Source: Cryptomeria japonica
Taxonomy: Eukaryota; Streptophyta; Pinopsida; Cupressales; Cupressaceae
NCBI RefSeq assembly: GCF_030272615.1
Contig: NC_081406.1
Coordinates: forward strand, 138,615,361-138,679,360
Reading direction: 5' to 3'
Length of the DNA: 64,000 bases
The translations under genes were made by a program, and so were the position numbers. Shown in pieces: positions 33,517 through 43,830 of the stretch (positions within the stretch are counted from its first letter, which is position 1; each line of letters begins with the position of its first letter). The notes beneath the pieces were generated by a model. The model was not told where the DNA came from and did not search any database. It was given only the letters and a program-made list of their open reading frames with translations.

Positions 33517-34233
33517 CTAAGAGTCGACAACAACATCATCCTGAGTGATATTATGGATGGAGCAGATGTTTGCAATGTCTTGAATGTGCTCAATGGGGGT
33601 AGTAGTTGTTTCACCAGTGAAGTATGGTATACTCCTTAACACAGCCACAAGTATATCATTCCATTGAGTCAAAATAAGGGGACTCCCTCCATTGAAGGTA
33701 ACAAAAACCTGATTTCTTGCCATGTGAAACAATGGTCTGTTGATATGAGTGGTGGGAGCCCTTGACAGTAATGGTCTTGTAAATGGAGGGGTAGAATGAG
33801 ACCTTGGAGATTGAGTGTTTACAATCTCGACCTCCCTAACTGGTGATAATGAAGGTCTACCTCTCTGCCTTCTAGTGCCTGAAGATGAGAGTTCTTCGAA
33901 CTGGAAACTACCTCTAGAAGACGCCCTTGTATGAATTCTGGGCATGAAATCAGCAACAAGTCTTGAAAAGCAGTGGACCTGTGAACATAGATCTCGGAAC
34001 CTCGGGGTTTCGGACTTAGGCACTTCTGAACTTGGGGGTTCTGGAATTCCGGAGTTGCGAACTTCGGAACCTAGGGGTTCCGAGGTTAGGAACCAGTCAC
34101 GAACAAGAAATTGGACTTGTTGAGCAGAGTCGCCAAGTGCTTGGAAGATGATTCCCTCTAAAGGCTGAGACACTAAGGACAACACTAAATCCTTAGCTTG
34201 TATATCGAAAGTCTGTCCCACCGGGCGTGCCAA
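33517..34233 (-). pseudogene. Gypsy gag N-terminal part, overlaps PBS
   Basis: This 238-codon frame starts at 34233 in the PBS and runs through MPRIHTRASSRGSF...RGRPS to the gag-like NQVFVTFNGGSPLILTQWND. Within it, 33990-34090 repeats the LTR hairpin box and translates as SEPLGSEVRNSGIP and similar. The true gag start may be the internal Met at about 33945 (MPRIHTRAS), since codons upstream are leader sequence. Weak start evidence. Confidence 0.55.
34215..34232 (-). promoter_or_regulatory. Primer binding site of the minus-strand gypsy
   Basis: On the minus strand TGGCACGCCCGGTGGGAC begins five bases after the LTR end ACAACA. It starts TGG like other plant PBSs; the donor tRNA was not identified. 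It fixes both the orientation and the LTR boundary at 34238. Confidence 0.65.
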
Positions 34234-34894
34234 AAAATGTTGTTACAAAAGCTTGCACCCTTGCTGAGCTATCAACTCAGCAACCTCGTGAAACATGGAA
34301 ACAACCTCGAAGTGTGGGACCTTGCGCAAGGGGGTTGAGTCTCCAGAGAAGGCCGACTTCCTTCTCAATCCCGGTGCAGGTGTTGAACCAACTCAACACT
34401 TCAAATTTTACTTCTAAGCCTATCCTAACAACTTGCAGGGGAAAAGGGAAGAGAGAAATGCTTAAAATAAAAGGAGGCGATGCACCAAGATTAGAGATGT
34501 TCCTCTCCCCACCCGAAATGGCACAAAGAATCAACTGAAATACCCAAGAGATGCACAAACTTTAGTTGCATGAGTGACCCCAATGCATGTATGGAGGTTA
34601 GAATTTTGTTAAATGTCAAAGGGGAGAAGATTTCCCACAAGTCACACTCAGAAATAAATTAACACAACATATATGAGAGAAAAGCCACAAAACATACACC
34701 TATGATGAAGGTAAGGAAACATACACAACATGCATAAGTTGAAGGAAGGCAAGAATGATAATTTCAATTCATTCAAAGGCCAATGGCCAAACTTATAGTT
34801 GTAGAAATGCAAAAATATACAAGTCTTCAGGAGAAGTGAAAGAGCATAGAATAGCTCAAGCCAGCAGGGAGAGGACCCTTTACAATGAGGCATA

Positions 34895-34905
34895 ACAGCC
34901 TTATA
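34895..34905 (-). promoter_or_regulatory. TATA box in gypsy 5' LTR
   Basis: CTATATAAGGC on the minus strand, about 660 bp from the LTR 3' boundary, in the orientation of the gypsy genes. Confidence 0.5.
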
Positions 34906-35340
34906 TAGAAAACTAGTCGCATAGGAGAGACCATTGGTCAAGGAAGAGAAGCCTTGACCCTTGTGTGTGTAGGGAAATGTCAGTCTTGGAGTGCATGCCA
35001 ATGCAAGCAACCTAGCCATACCTTGAGAAGGGTGGATTGTTTGACATTCCAAAGTTAGAGCATGCAGGAACGACATAAGTAACCACAACAAGCATGGCTC
35101 TGTACCTCTCTTGATGGAAATCCTGCCAAAATCATTAAATGCACCCCTGTAGCTCCACAAAAGAAGGTGCACAAGTCACAAAAGTCGTCGGAGCATTTAA
35201 AGCTTTGAGTGCTGATCATGCCATCTAGAAGTGTTGCAAGCCGGAAGACTTTAGGAACTCGGGTTCTCGAAGTGGGGAAGACAAGGAAGGAACTTCGGAA
35301 CCTCGGAGTTTCGGAGAACTGAGAAGGACAACAAGGAAGG

Positions 35341-35433
35341 TGTTAATGCATGATAGCTTCGGTAAGATAAATGATTGAATGAGAGATAAATGAAGTCTCT
35401 CATTCAATAATTTATCCTATCGATAAACTATGG
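35341..35433 (+). repeat. Copia LTR 5'-end fragment with hairpin
   Basis: TGTTAATGCATGATAGCTTC and the following bases match the first ~90 bp of the copia LTR at 51364. Unlike that LTR it folds strongly: TGATTGAATGAGAGA and TCTCTCATTCAATAA pair across a short loop (35363-35419). It directly abuts the TRIM. GAAGG before it and AAAGG after the TRIM suggest that both arrived as one unit. Confidence 0.55.
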
Positions 35434-35486
35434 TGTTGGTGTTAGAAATAAGCCACACCCGGACCGACGATGGACTGGTCCAAGAG

Positions 35487-35558
35487 GGGCCAGTAGCTCA
35501 GTGGTAGAGCACTCCAGTAACGTATGGAAGGTCCTAGGTTCGAGTCCTAGCTGGTCCA
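35487..35558 (+). tRNA. tRNA-like sequence in TRIM 5' LTR (probably not a functional tRNA)
   Basis: Acceptor stem GGGCCAG/CTGGTCC (7 bp, one G-U) plus discriminator A. D-arm GCTC/GAGC with loop AGTGGTA. T-arm CTAGG/CCTAG around TTCGAGT. Box A TAGCTCAGTGG and box B GGTTCGAGTCC both match the RNA polymerase III consensus. The anticodon arm is irregular, four pairs (TCCA/TGGA) with an eight-base loop GTAACGTA, so no isotype is assigned. Confidence 0.75.
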
Positions 35559-35688
35559 TGTCTCAACATGGTATCAGAGCTAGGTCTAGGCTAGGAGCTC
35601 CAAGCACATGAGATGTGTGGCGTAAGGGGGGGGGGTGTTGGTGTTGGAAATAAGCCACACTCGGACCGACGATGGACTGGTCCAAGAG

Positions 35689-35760
35689 GGGCCAGTAGCT
35701 CAGTGGTAGAGCACTCCAGCAGCGTATGGAAGGTCCTAGGTTCAAGTCCTTGCTGGTCCA
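35689..35760 (+). tRNA. tRNA-like sequence in TRIM 3' LTR (probably not a functional tRNA)
   Basis: Second copy, with changes GTAAC to GCAGC in the anticodon loop, TTCGAG to TTCAAG in box B (still consensus) and one T-stem mismatch (CCTTG). The acceptor and D arms are unchanged. Confidence 0.7.
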
Positions 35761-36250
35761 TGTCTCAACAAAAGGGACTTCGGAACCTCAGGGATCCGGA
35801 GTTCCGGGAAAGGAAAAGGCCAAGGGGACGAACTTCGGAACCTCGGGGTTTCGGAGTTCCGAAGAAGGGAAGAAGACCGGGAGGGAACTTCGGAACCGCG
35901 GGGTTCCAAAGTTCCGGGGAAGGCAAGGGAAAGGAACTTCGGAACCTCGGGGTTTCGGAGTTTCGGAGAACAGAAGAAGAGGGGGAAGGAAAGGGAGGAG
36001 CTTTGGAACCCCAAAGTTCCGGGGAAAAAGAAAGGAGAGGCGGCAAAGGGAAGGAACTTCGAAACCTCGGGGTTCGGGAGTTCCGGGGAAGGGAAGAAGA
36101 AGCTAAGGAAAAGACTTCCTCCAAACAAGACAACACTTCACAATCCCTAATTCCATTGCTCTTCTCCCTGATCAACTGGGGCAGTGTCGGTCCATGGATC
36201 ATATCTCTGATCGGTTTTCTCTGATGGACCAAGGGTGTCATAAAATGACA

Positions 36251-39200
36251 ACAAATAGCTTTATCATTTTCTTTATAACTTTTTACTAATAAAAATTAAA
36301 ATAAATTATTAAAAATATTTATGTTCATCAAAAAAGATTAATGATAATTACATCTTTTCTCATGTCCTCACAAATTAAAATCAAGCCTTATTATGATTAA
36401 TAAATTATATACACTACTTAATTACAAACACTATTTATTTTGTAATGAATTGACACCTTTCATTACCCATAATATAAAAACCATCTACGGTGGAATGATC
36501 ATAACAAGTATGAACACCGACCCTAATATAGATGGCCAAGTACTATCTACAACATGGCGAGCATATTCATATGGTCACATTGAAGAGATATACAACATTC
36601 ACATTCATTGAGTCACAATGAAAAGTTATACAACGTTTGGAATAAACTACAATGTTTGGAATAAATTCGTGCAAAAATAAATGGAGTATTGAGGCCTCTT
36701 GAGGTAGTAGATGTGTGAAACCTTCAACATCGACACATAAAGTTTGTTTTGGAACATTACAAATTTTTGAATATTTTGATTTTGGTACACATCCAGAAGG
36801 GAGATACACATATTGCAACTTGTCCTTGAAAAACTTTGGTGGAGTTGTGATTTGTAGTGGACGAGAGATTCTATTCTTGCCTTGTTATGCTGTCAATTTT
36901 TGGATTAATCCACTTCAATCATCCGAGCATATAAAGTGATTGTTCAATTTCATATGAAATTGTATAACCATCAAGTGCATATGGTTGAACTATCATTTTC
37001 TTTAAGTGATTGTGCATTGGACCTCTTGATCTCCTTATGAGGCTCATGTGTTGTGCACAACGTTGTCTTATTCATAACCAAACATGATTCCTACAATATA
37101 TTTGGTTTGAAAGATATCCAAACTTGCAAGTTGTATCATGATTTCAGAGCAAAGGAGTGACAACGAATTGGCTAGTACTTGTGAGGGTCAGCCACCCATA
37201 GTGGCATCGTGCCTTTGCTTTGTCCTTTCAAATAAACAAGAAAATAAAAGAAACCAAAGGAATGAACAACAGGCGATTGCGTGTTTCCACGAAAGAGTTC
37301 TTAAGTTCCATCACATAATTGTTGTGCTTATTTACGCTTCGAAAATATGTGCCCATACCCAAAGAAGTGCTTGTACATTGGTGCGATTTCAGGAAATAAA
37401 ACACGTGAAATTTTTGTATGTTGCCTGCACACTACTATGTATTTGCTTTTGAAAGATTGCATTTCATTTCTTGGGCATGCAACCAAAATATAGGCTTCAA
37501 AAATCCAATTTCACTTTTGTTTGGCAAGTACAATAGGAATTCCTAATCAAATTTTCTAATTCCTTCTAATCAATATGCATTGTCGATCACTGTTGGGTGA
37601 TTTTTGAGTTTTGAAACCTTAGGTTTTGTTGTGCAAGAAATTGCCCATTTTTTGGCTGTTGTCGCATCCTACCAGTACCATCCACTCTCGGGTGTGTGTA
37701 TTATTGGCCACCGCAACCCTGCCAGCAGAACTTTTTGGGTCATGGTGTCTGGTCTTAGATGTCCTCCCCCAATATCCTCATGTGCTTTCTTCAATATGAT
37801 TGGTATTTCCTCTTGCATAACTGGTGCAGGAGCACCCTTCAAAGGGCTCCCACCATTTGATTTTGATTGTGTTCTTGCTTCTTTTAAGAAGCCATTGTAT
37901 ATACAATAAGAGCCATGTGCTCATTGGGTCTAGTTTAGGTCCTAGTTGAGGTCCTAGGGTCATAAGTCAAAATTGAATTTTTCTTGAAAGTAGAGGGTAT
38001 GTGTGCCTCTGAGGTGTTTAGGGTCCTTCTCAGCATGGTGGTGTCCTTAGGTTAGCCCAATGTGGGTCTAGGAGTCAAGAAAAGCAACATTGAGAAAGTT
38101 GCTCAAAAGTTGCATGACAACTTTTCAAAGTTGTCAAGCAACTTTTCCACCTAGTACGTCAAGATCTTTAGTTTAGCGTGGACAACCCTAATATGGGCAC
38201 ACAGACCGAGGAAAGGGTAGTATAAGTAGTTGCAAACCCTAAGATAATGGGTTGGATGTCAGATGTTGTACGGCCCAAGCAAAGTGACTTGACTGTGACT
38301 GCAATTTTGTTGCCAGTCGGCACTAATGGAGCAATGAAGGAATGATAATGGATTGATTTTCGAGCAAAATTGTGTGGGGAGTCTTGTATGGTGTAAATAC
38401 TTTCATCTTGAGCATTTAGATTAGGTTTTGTTTTGCAGGTTGTGTGTTTGTAAATATTTTATAAACTTGCTTCTCACTGTCCAGTTTTGGACTGGTTTGT
38501 GTCAATGGGTTCATAACTCCATTCCCCATTGTGGAATCACCATGAAACCATGGGGAATGAGAGTGCAGACCCTGTACAATACTTCAAAGCAAGCAGGGCC
38601 CTTGAAGATGCAGGGAGGCCATCTAAAGACCCACTCCTAGGCGAGACTGGACAGTGCCCCGACTAGGAAGGGTTAAGTTGCAGAGGTCTTGGAGAGCAAG
38701 GAAAGACAGAGGAGGAGGCACCCTTTGGAGGAGTTGTAGAGGGGTGAGTGGAGTACCATTGGTATGAAGGAGGAGCTTCCACCAATCCAGACAAGGTGGC
38801 AAGGACATCAAACCTACATTGTGACCTTGGCAGGCCTAAAAACCCTCTTTAAAACCCTTAAAAACCTTAAAATCCACCTAGGGCAGTGTACGAACACTTG
38901 GAGGCCCAAAACCAGAAAAATCCTTGAGCCCTTGCCAAATGAATAGCAGGTCTTTTAGGAAGTTTCACAAGCATGTGCATCGTTTGCAAGAGGGAGCCCT
39001 AAAAGTTCGGATAAGAGGCCTAATTGGGCAGATTCCTTGTAGCCCTATTTTGTAGGAAAAAGGCAAAATAGTGAAATCAGTAAGGAGTTGGACGTTGGAA
39101 ACCTCTCACATGAGTGGGTGGAAAATTATGTCTTAGACCTGTCCTATCCTTGCAAGGACCTCAGAAGGTGTGGACAAGCCAAACCCTTATTAGCCTAAGT

Positions 39201-39374
39201 AAGGGTTCTTTGAGTTTCATGAGTAGGTGAGACCTTAGGAGAAGAAATTCAAGTTGTTGGTGGGTGGATTGGGCAAGGTCAGGGGATTCCACAAGCAGGG
39301 GAAGTCCTAGAGACCCTAGGGTGTGGTTAGAACACCTGGTGATCCAAGGAAAGGATCGAGGAGCATAGACTAGG
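36251..39374. other. Unclassified DNA, LTR-like patches, no gene
   Basis: 36251-37600 is AT-rich and featureless. Around 38090-38150 AAGTTGC and GCAACTTTT boxes form inverted repeats, and GTATAAGTAG near 38220 resembles a TATA box, suggesting part of an old LTR. 38600-39370 may be the leader or 3' end of the adjoining gypsy. No frame shows a family motif. Confidence 0.35.
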
Positions 39375-40135
39375 CTAGTCTATCCCAAACCCCATCCCAT
39401 CAATAACACATCGCTTGAGAACTTGGTCAGACCCCATTTTATACGATAATTCATTTATTAGTTGTAAAGTTTTTCTCTTCAGGCTAGCTTTCTTCTCTCT
39501 CCTGGTGGCATCTCTTTTGGGTACGTGCTTGTGGACAAGTACTCTCCAATTTCTAATACCAGATACATAAGAGGTTGGTGGTCCATGTAGAATGTAAATG
39601 GTGTAGCCAATAGGTTTTCTTTGAATTTTCACAATGAGTACACCTTATCGAGTGCTTCCCTTTCAATCATATTGTAGTTCTTTTTTGCCTTCAACAATGA
39701 CCGACTTGAGAAAAACATGAGATGGTCTAGCCCTTGGGGTCCCATTTACGTGAGTGTTGCTCCAATCACAAATTTGATGCATCAACATGTACATGGAATT
39801 CCTGACTCTATTTTGGATATGGCAAGATTGGTGAATTTATCAGCTTTGTCTTCAGTTCATTAAAAGATTTCTCTTGGTCTTTAGTCCATATAAATGGTTG
39901 GCTTTTCCTTGTCAGTATGTCTAGTTGGTAAGCAATTTGAGCAAAATTCTTAATAAATCTCCTATAATGTCCAACATGCCGAAGATGACTTAACCTGTGT
40001 GATATTCTTTGGTGCTTCCATTTGCATGATCACCCTTATCTTGTCGAGATCCGTCTTTAGTCTAGCCTTGCAGACAATGTGGCCTAGTAGCTTGCCTTGG
40101 GGTACTATGAATCTGGATTTCTTCAGATTGAGTCC
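39375..40135 (-). pseudogene. Ty3-gypsy RT (C-terminal) and RNase H, downstream half
   Basis: Minus-strand reading from 40135: LNLKKSRFIVPQGKLLGHIV, then APKNITQV, GHYRRFIKNFAQIAYQL, SQPFIWTKDQEKSFNELKTK and the RNase H start HVDASN near 39770. These are the RT thumb/connection and RNase H of a gypsy element. Stops and frameshifts are frequent. The upstream half, with the catalytic region, lies at 43628-43830 on the other side of element D. Confidence 0.8.
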
Positions 40136-40971
40136 TGTTGTGACGTTTTCACACATCGCCCCATTGCAAACGGGGGACCCCCTACTTTTTAGGTCCTTCC
40201 GGTCTTTTGGCCTTGTTTTTTTTGGTTTTTTTCGCGACAGTCTCGTCAGTCTCTCCGCTTTGCAAGTGTTTGGGGGTCATATTGATCAAGTCTGCTTTTT
40301 GTTTGAGTAAATTTGGTGAAGTCTAGGGCTCTTTTTGTCAATTTTAGGGTTTCTGCCTTTGGTCCTAGATTTTAGGGGTTTCTGTTAGGGTTTTGGAAAA
40401 CTAAGCATACAACTGGAATCAGGACCCTTCAAGGAACCTCCCAGTAAAATTTGAGCCAAAACACAACAACTTTCTATTTTTAGAAAGTTCCTATTTTTTA
40501 GGGATTTTACAGTGTCCCGGAATGTCGTCATTTTGCCAAAAATCAAACTTACTATTTTTAGTAAATTTTTATTTTTAGTAAGTGCTTTTCTAACCTATTT
40601 TGCCTAAACCTTGACATTTTGAAACACTTACTATTTGGGAAAATTTATTTTTGGCAAGATCTTCACAGGAAAACACTGAAAGCTGAATATCTCTAAAGAC
40701 GCTGAAGACTGAACGTTCTTGAAGACCATTTCTAAATCCAAAAGAGTCAAAAGGCAGACAAGTTGGATAAAAAAAATGGTTAAGTTTGGAATTCTAGAAG
40801 ACGAAACATGCAAAATCATCCAAGTCTAGAAATTCACATCAATCCACCAATGTCATCCTGATCCGAAAATGGCCTGAAATTTGACTGTCTGAAAACTTGA
40901 AAAATCTTCCAAAATCCATAATTTACATTATGATTCCTAGGGACCTGAAACCACTCTCAAACATCCTAACA

Positions 40972-41039
40972 ATATATATATGAAATATAACTTAAAGTAT
41001 AAGAAAACTTAATACTTAAATGTTATATTTCATATATAT
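40972..41039. repeat. Long AT-rich hairpin in element D
   Basis: Left arm ATATATGAAATATAACTTAA and right arm TTATATTTCATATATAT are complementary over about 30 bp with an AAAA loop and few mismatches. It could extrude as a cruciform or form an RNA hairpin. Confidence 0.8.
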
Positions 41040-41235
41040 CCCGATGAAGAGAATGGGGAAAAATCATGAAAATCCTTCCCCATGTCAATTCAGCGCCCAA
41101 GTTTGGCCAAGGGCGCCAAACAAAGGAGTCCATGGAGAACGTGGAGAATGTGAAAATCCTTGCCTAGGTGGTTTTAGCACCCATACTTCACCAAGGGCGC
41201 CAAAGTGAAGTTGACATGGAAAGCATAAAAAATTG

Positions 41236-41600
41236 TGAAATCCTCCACCAGTGCAAAATTCCACCCAAGATGAAGGACATGCGCCAAAATCAAGAAGGCA
41301 TGGAGGATTCACAAATTCATTGAATCCTCCACCAGTGCAAAATTCCGCCCAAGATGAAGGACAGGCGCCAAAATCAAGAAGGCATTGAGGATTCACAAAT
41401 TCATTGAATCCTCCACTAGTGTAAAATTCCGCCCAAGATGAAGGACAGGTGCCAAAATCAAGAAGGCATGGAGGATTCACAAATTCATTGAATCCTCCAC
41501 CAGTGCAAAATTCCGCCCAAGATGAAGGATAGGCGCCAAAATCAAGAAGGCATGGAGGATTCACAAATTCATTGAACCCTCCACTAGTGAGAAATTCCGC
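41236..41600. repeat. 84-bp tandem repeat in element D (4-5 copies)
   Basis: Units containing TCCTCCACCAGTGCAAAATT, GATGAAGGACAGGCGCC and AAGAAGGCATGGAGG recur every ~84 bp. Because 84 is a multiple of three, the minus strand stays open for 159 codons (NPPCLLDFG...SSWAEF repeats). That frame is explained by the repeat and I do not call it a gene. Confidence 0.9.
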
Positions 41601-42132
41601 CCTACTCTCCAGCTAGGCACCAAAATGAAAGGGTCATGGAGGATTCACAATTCAATGAAATTCCTCCTCCACAGTGAAATCCCGCCCAAGCCATGATCAA
41701 AGCGCCAAAGAAAGAATGTTGAAATGACTAAGTCAAGGAGAATCAAGGAAGTGATGAATTCCGCCATGAATTCCATGCCCAAGTCGGAAAATTGAAGAAA
41801 TTTGTCAAAGGCATGAAAGTTCAAGGTTTAGGAAGGAAACTTCAAGAATTCAAAAAAATTCCTTCCTCGGAGAGGAAATGCGTCAAGGACAGAAATTTTG
41901 AAAAAAAAAAAAATTGACTAAGTGATGGAAATTCCTTCCTTCACAACATAGTTCTTGGAAATCATGAAAATTGGCTAAGGCATGAAGAATTTCCTTCCTC
42001 AGGGTAAGGAACAAATTTCTTTCCAAAGGAGAATTCCTTCACAACATGAATTCCATGCCAGGATGAATTGAAGGTAAAAAAAAAACAATTTCTTGGCAAG
42101 GAAGGAATCAGGGATGAACTGAACAAGAAATC

Positions 42133-42152
42133 CCGCCCCCCCCCCCCCCCCC
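42133..42152. repeat. Poly-C tract
   Basis: About 17 consecutive C with a CCCTCCC continuation, in element D. The opposite strand is a G-run that could form a G-quadruplex. Confidence 0.85.
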
Positions 42153-42462
42153 CTCCCGGCAAAAATTTGAAAAAATCCACATTCTCGGGCATCAAGAATC
42201 ATCCGAATTGAAAATGATGGTAGACTTGGAGTCGTGAGGGAATTTTCTCTCTCCTGGACCGTGGAACCCTAATTTGTGGAAAATTCCCCAAAAATAGGAG
42301 ATGGTGGAAAATCATCAAAAATCTCCTCCAGAGCAAGGAAAGTTCAACAAACTTCAAGAAAATTCTTCATGGATCAAATTCTTCTCTCCTGAAGTTTTCT
42401 CTCTCCAAGATTTTCTCACCAAGTGGCAGCGAGTCAACGCACACCAAATTAAGGAAGCATAT

Positions 42463-42545
42463 CTTTGCATGCAGCCATCACATTATGGCAAATTCCTTCT
42501 GCATGCAGCCATCACATTATGGCAAATTCCTTCTGCATGCAGCCG
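42463..42545. repeat. Short tandem repeat in element D
   Basis: GCATGCAGCCATCACATTAT with GGCAAATTCCTTCT occurs twice in tandem and starts a third time (GCATGCAGCCGTCACGTTC). Confidence 0.85.
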
Positions 42546-42805
42546 TCACGTTCAGGAGATGATGGTGCATTTATGGCATCATGGGCGATTTTTGCATGAG
42601 GGTACATTCATTGCATAGTGGGCGCCTTTTGAATGTAATGGTTAATTAATGCTTTATGGGTGCTATTTTTGGAAGGATTGTAATTAATTGTATATGGGCT
42701 TTATGGGGTATTTATTGTTGATTCCCACCTTGTTTCATCTTGAGTTGAGAATCTTCTAGGGTGAAACCCTAATTAGGGTTTTGCATGTAATCATGGCTTG
42801 AGGCC

Positions 42806-42813
42806 TATATAAA
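42806..42813 (+). promoter_or_regulatory. TATA box in element D
   Basis: TATATAAA preceded by GGCC and followed within 35 bp by the short inverted repeat CCCTCATTTGAAAATGAGGG. It supports an LTR promoter in plus orientation. Confidence 0.5.
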
Positions 42814-43627
42814 GTGGTGACCCCCCTCATTTGAAAATGAGGGAGATTTGTATGAAATTGTTGCGATAAGTTTTGAGATAATAACAGTGAAATATTGTTC
42901 TCTGATGGTGTCCACTTAAATTTTTTTTTCAAAGCTTGCATGGTTTCACCTTCCTCACTTAGATTAGAAATAGTTAAGTGCTTTGATTTCAATGGAGAAT
43001 GTAATGGTTTCTGATGAATTTCCATGGTTAATACTTTTTGCATCTTGCTGATTGTAAGTTGCAGTATAAAGTTAGTCTGAGCCCCCTAAATTTGTGCTAA
43101 GTTCGATTGTGTATAGTTGTTTGGATTGAATCGTTTTTGGGTATTCAAATGTACTTTCTCGATTTGAAAATCCTCTAGCATCCCCAGAAGAGTGCACTGG
43201 TTCTTGTGGAGTTGTAGTTGATCTTGGCGAAGCAGAGCTTGGTTTATTTGGAATTTGTCCACCAAAGCAGTATTCATTGTTATCACTGCCCTTAGGAATA
43301 GATTTAGATCCTTCTGAACCCTTTCCCCTTTACTTTCAGTTAATTTTAGTCCGTTCAAAGCAGTAGCATCGCAAAATTGCCATATCCGATGATGGAGTTC
43401 CAGCCACAACAAAGAAGTGAAATGATGATGCAAACATAAGGCCCCTTGGATTACCAGCAAACATATCAGCCAACTGAGTCACATCCGTAGCATAAAGGAA
43501 CCTTGGAGTCGATTGTTTGAACTTTCTGCAATCTTAGCATGCAATCGTACTTTGATCAAGAGAGAGTGAAGTGACTGTTAGGCAACTTTATTCTGTGTTC
43601 GACATAGTCATAAAAAACACGTCAACA

Positions 43628-43830
43628 AGTCCCAGTTGTGCTCTTCTGCATTGTTACATACACTCTCTGAGTGCTCTTAAGTGATTCTCTTGACCATTAG
43701 AGATTGATTAGTCATCTAAATATGCCTTGAAATTCCGTACGGACATCTTTTTGAAAATGTGTAGGATGATTCTTTAAAATGTCTTTAGGGCATTGTATAG
43801 ACCAAACAAATTTGATCACCTCAGACATGG
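43628..43830 (-). pseudogene. Ty3-gypsy RT palm, upstream half
   Basis: Minus-strand reading: FGLYNALKTF, then a stop, RIILHIFKKM, AYLDD, then ENHLRALREC and CRRAQLG up to the element D junction. FGL.NA, the LDD catalytic pair and the HLRAL helix identify the RT palm. At least three stops are present. It continues across element D at 40135. Confidence 0.75.

Larger units (their letters stand above)
35434..35770 (+). mobile_element. 337-bp TRIM with tRNA-like LTRs
   Basis: Two 135-bp direct repeats (35434-35568, 35636-35770) start TGTTGG and end CTCAACA and differ at six positions. The first is followed immediately by TGGTATCAGAGC (35569-35580), the initiator-Met tRNA PBS. The second is preceded immediately by the polypurine tract AAGGGGGGGGGG (35624-35635). 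The internal region is only 67 bp and non-coding. This is the layout of a terminal-repeat retrotransposon in miniature. More than half of each LTR is a 72-nt tRNA-like gene. No TSD directly flanks the 337 bp; GAAGG/AAAGG flank the larger 35341-35770 unit. Confidence 0.85.
25727..36250 (-). mobile_element. Degenerate Ty3-gypsy element (minus strand), with nested insertions
   Basis: A minus-strand gypsy element. 5' LTR 34238-36250, PBS 34215-34232, gag, PR, an archaeal-type RNase H, RT, gypsy RNase H, IN, and a truncated 3' LTR ending at 26095. Both LTR copies start on the minus strand with TGTCATTTTATGACACCC or TGTAATTTTATGACACCC and are about 90% alike over the shared ~365 bp. Element C interrupts the 3' untranslated end, and a TRIM plus a copia LTR fragment interrupt the 5' LTR. 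All ORFs carry stops or frameshifts. The left end of the 3' LTR is missing, so no TSD can be assigned. The pol style fits the Tat/Athila branch. Confidence 0.75.
34238..36250 (-). repeat. 5' LTR of the minus-strand gypsy
   Basis: Plus-strand limits are TGTTGTTACAAAAGC at 34238 and CATAAAATGACA at 36250. On the minus strand a CTATATAAGGC box near 34900 is a plausible promoter. U3 is filled with hairpin boxes of the form GGAACCTCGGGGTTCC (35230-35320 and 35770-36090), which are also present in the 3' LTR fragment. Positions 35341-35770 are a later insertion, so the LTR itself is about 1.58 kb. Confidence 0.7.
40136..43627. mobile_element. Element D: 3.5-kb solo-LTR-like insertion in gypsy RT
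   Basis: Starts TGTTGTGACG and ends GTCAACA with a perfect TSD AGTCC (40131-40135, 43628-43632). Removing it restores the flanking RT reading (CRRAQLGLNLKKS). No gag or pol domain is present. A TATATAAA box at 42806 followed by leader-like sequence suggests plus orientation. However, the right end read in reverse (TGTTGACGTGTTTTTTATG) resembles the LTR start at 58198, so orientation is not certain. The left end matches the LTR terminus at 13853. It contains several internal repeats. Confidence 0.8.

Noticed and set aside
35487-35760. Two genuine tRNA genes
   Set aside because: The anticodon arm has an eight-base loop with a weak stem, and both copies sit at identical positions in 135-bp LTRs; they are treated as tRNA-like promoter modules.
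41085-41564. 159-codon minus-strand protein
   Set aside because: The frame is made of 84-bp repeat units; no start context or family.
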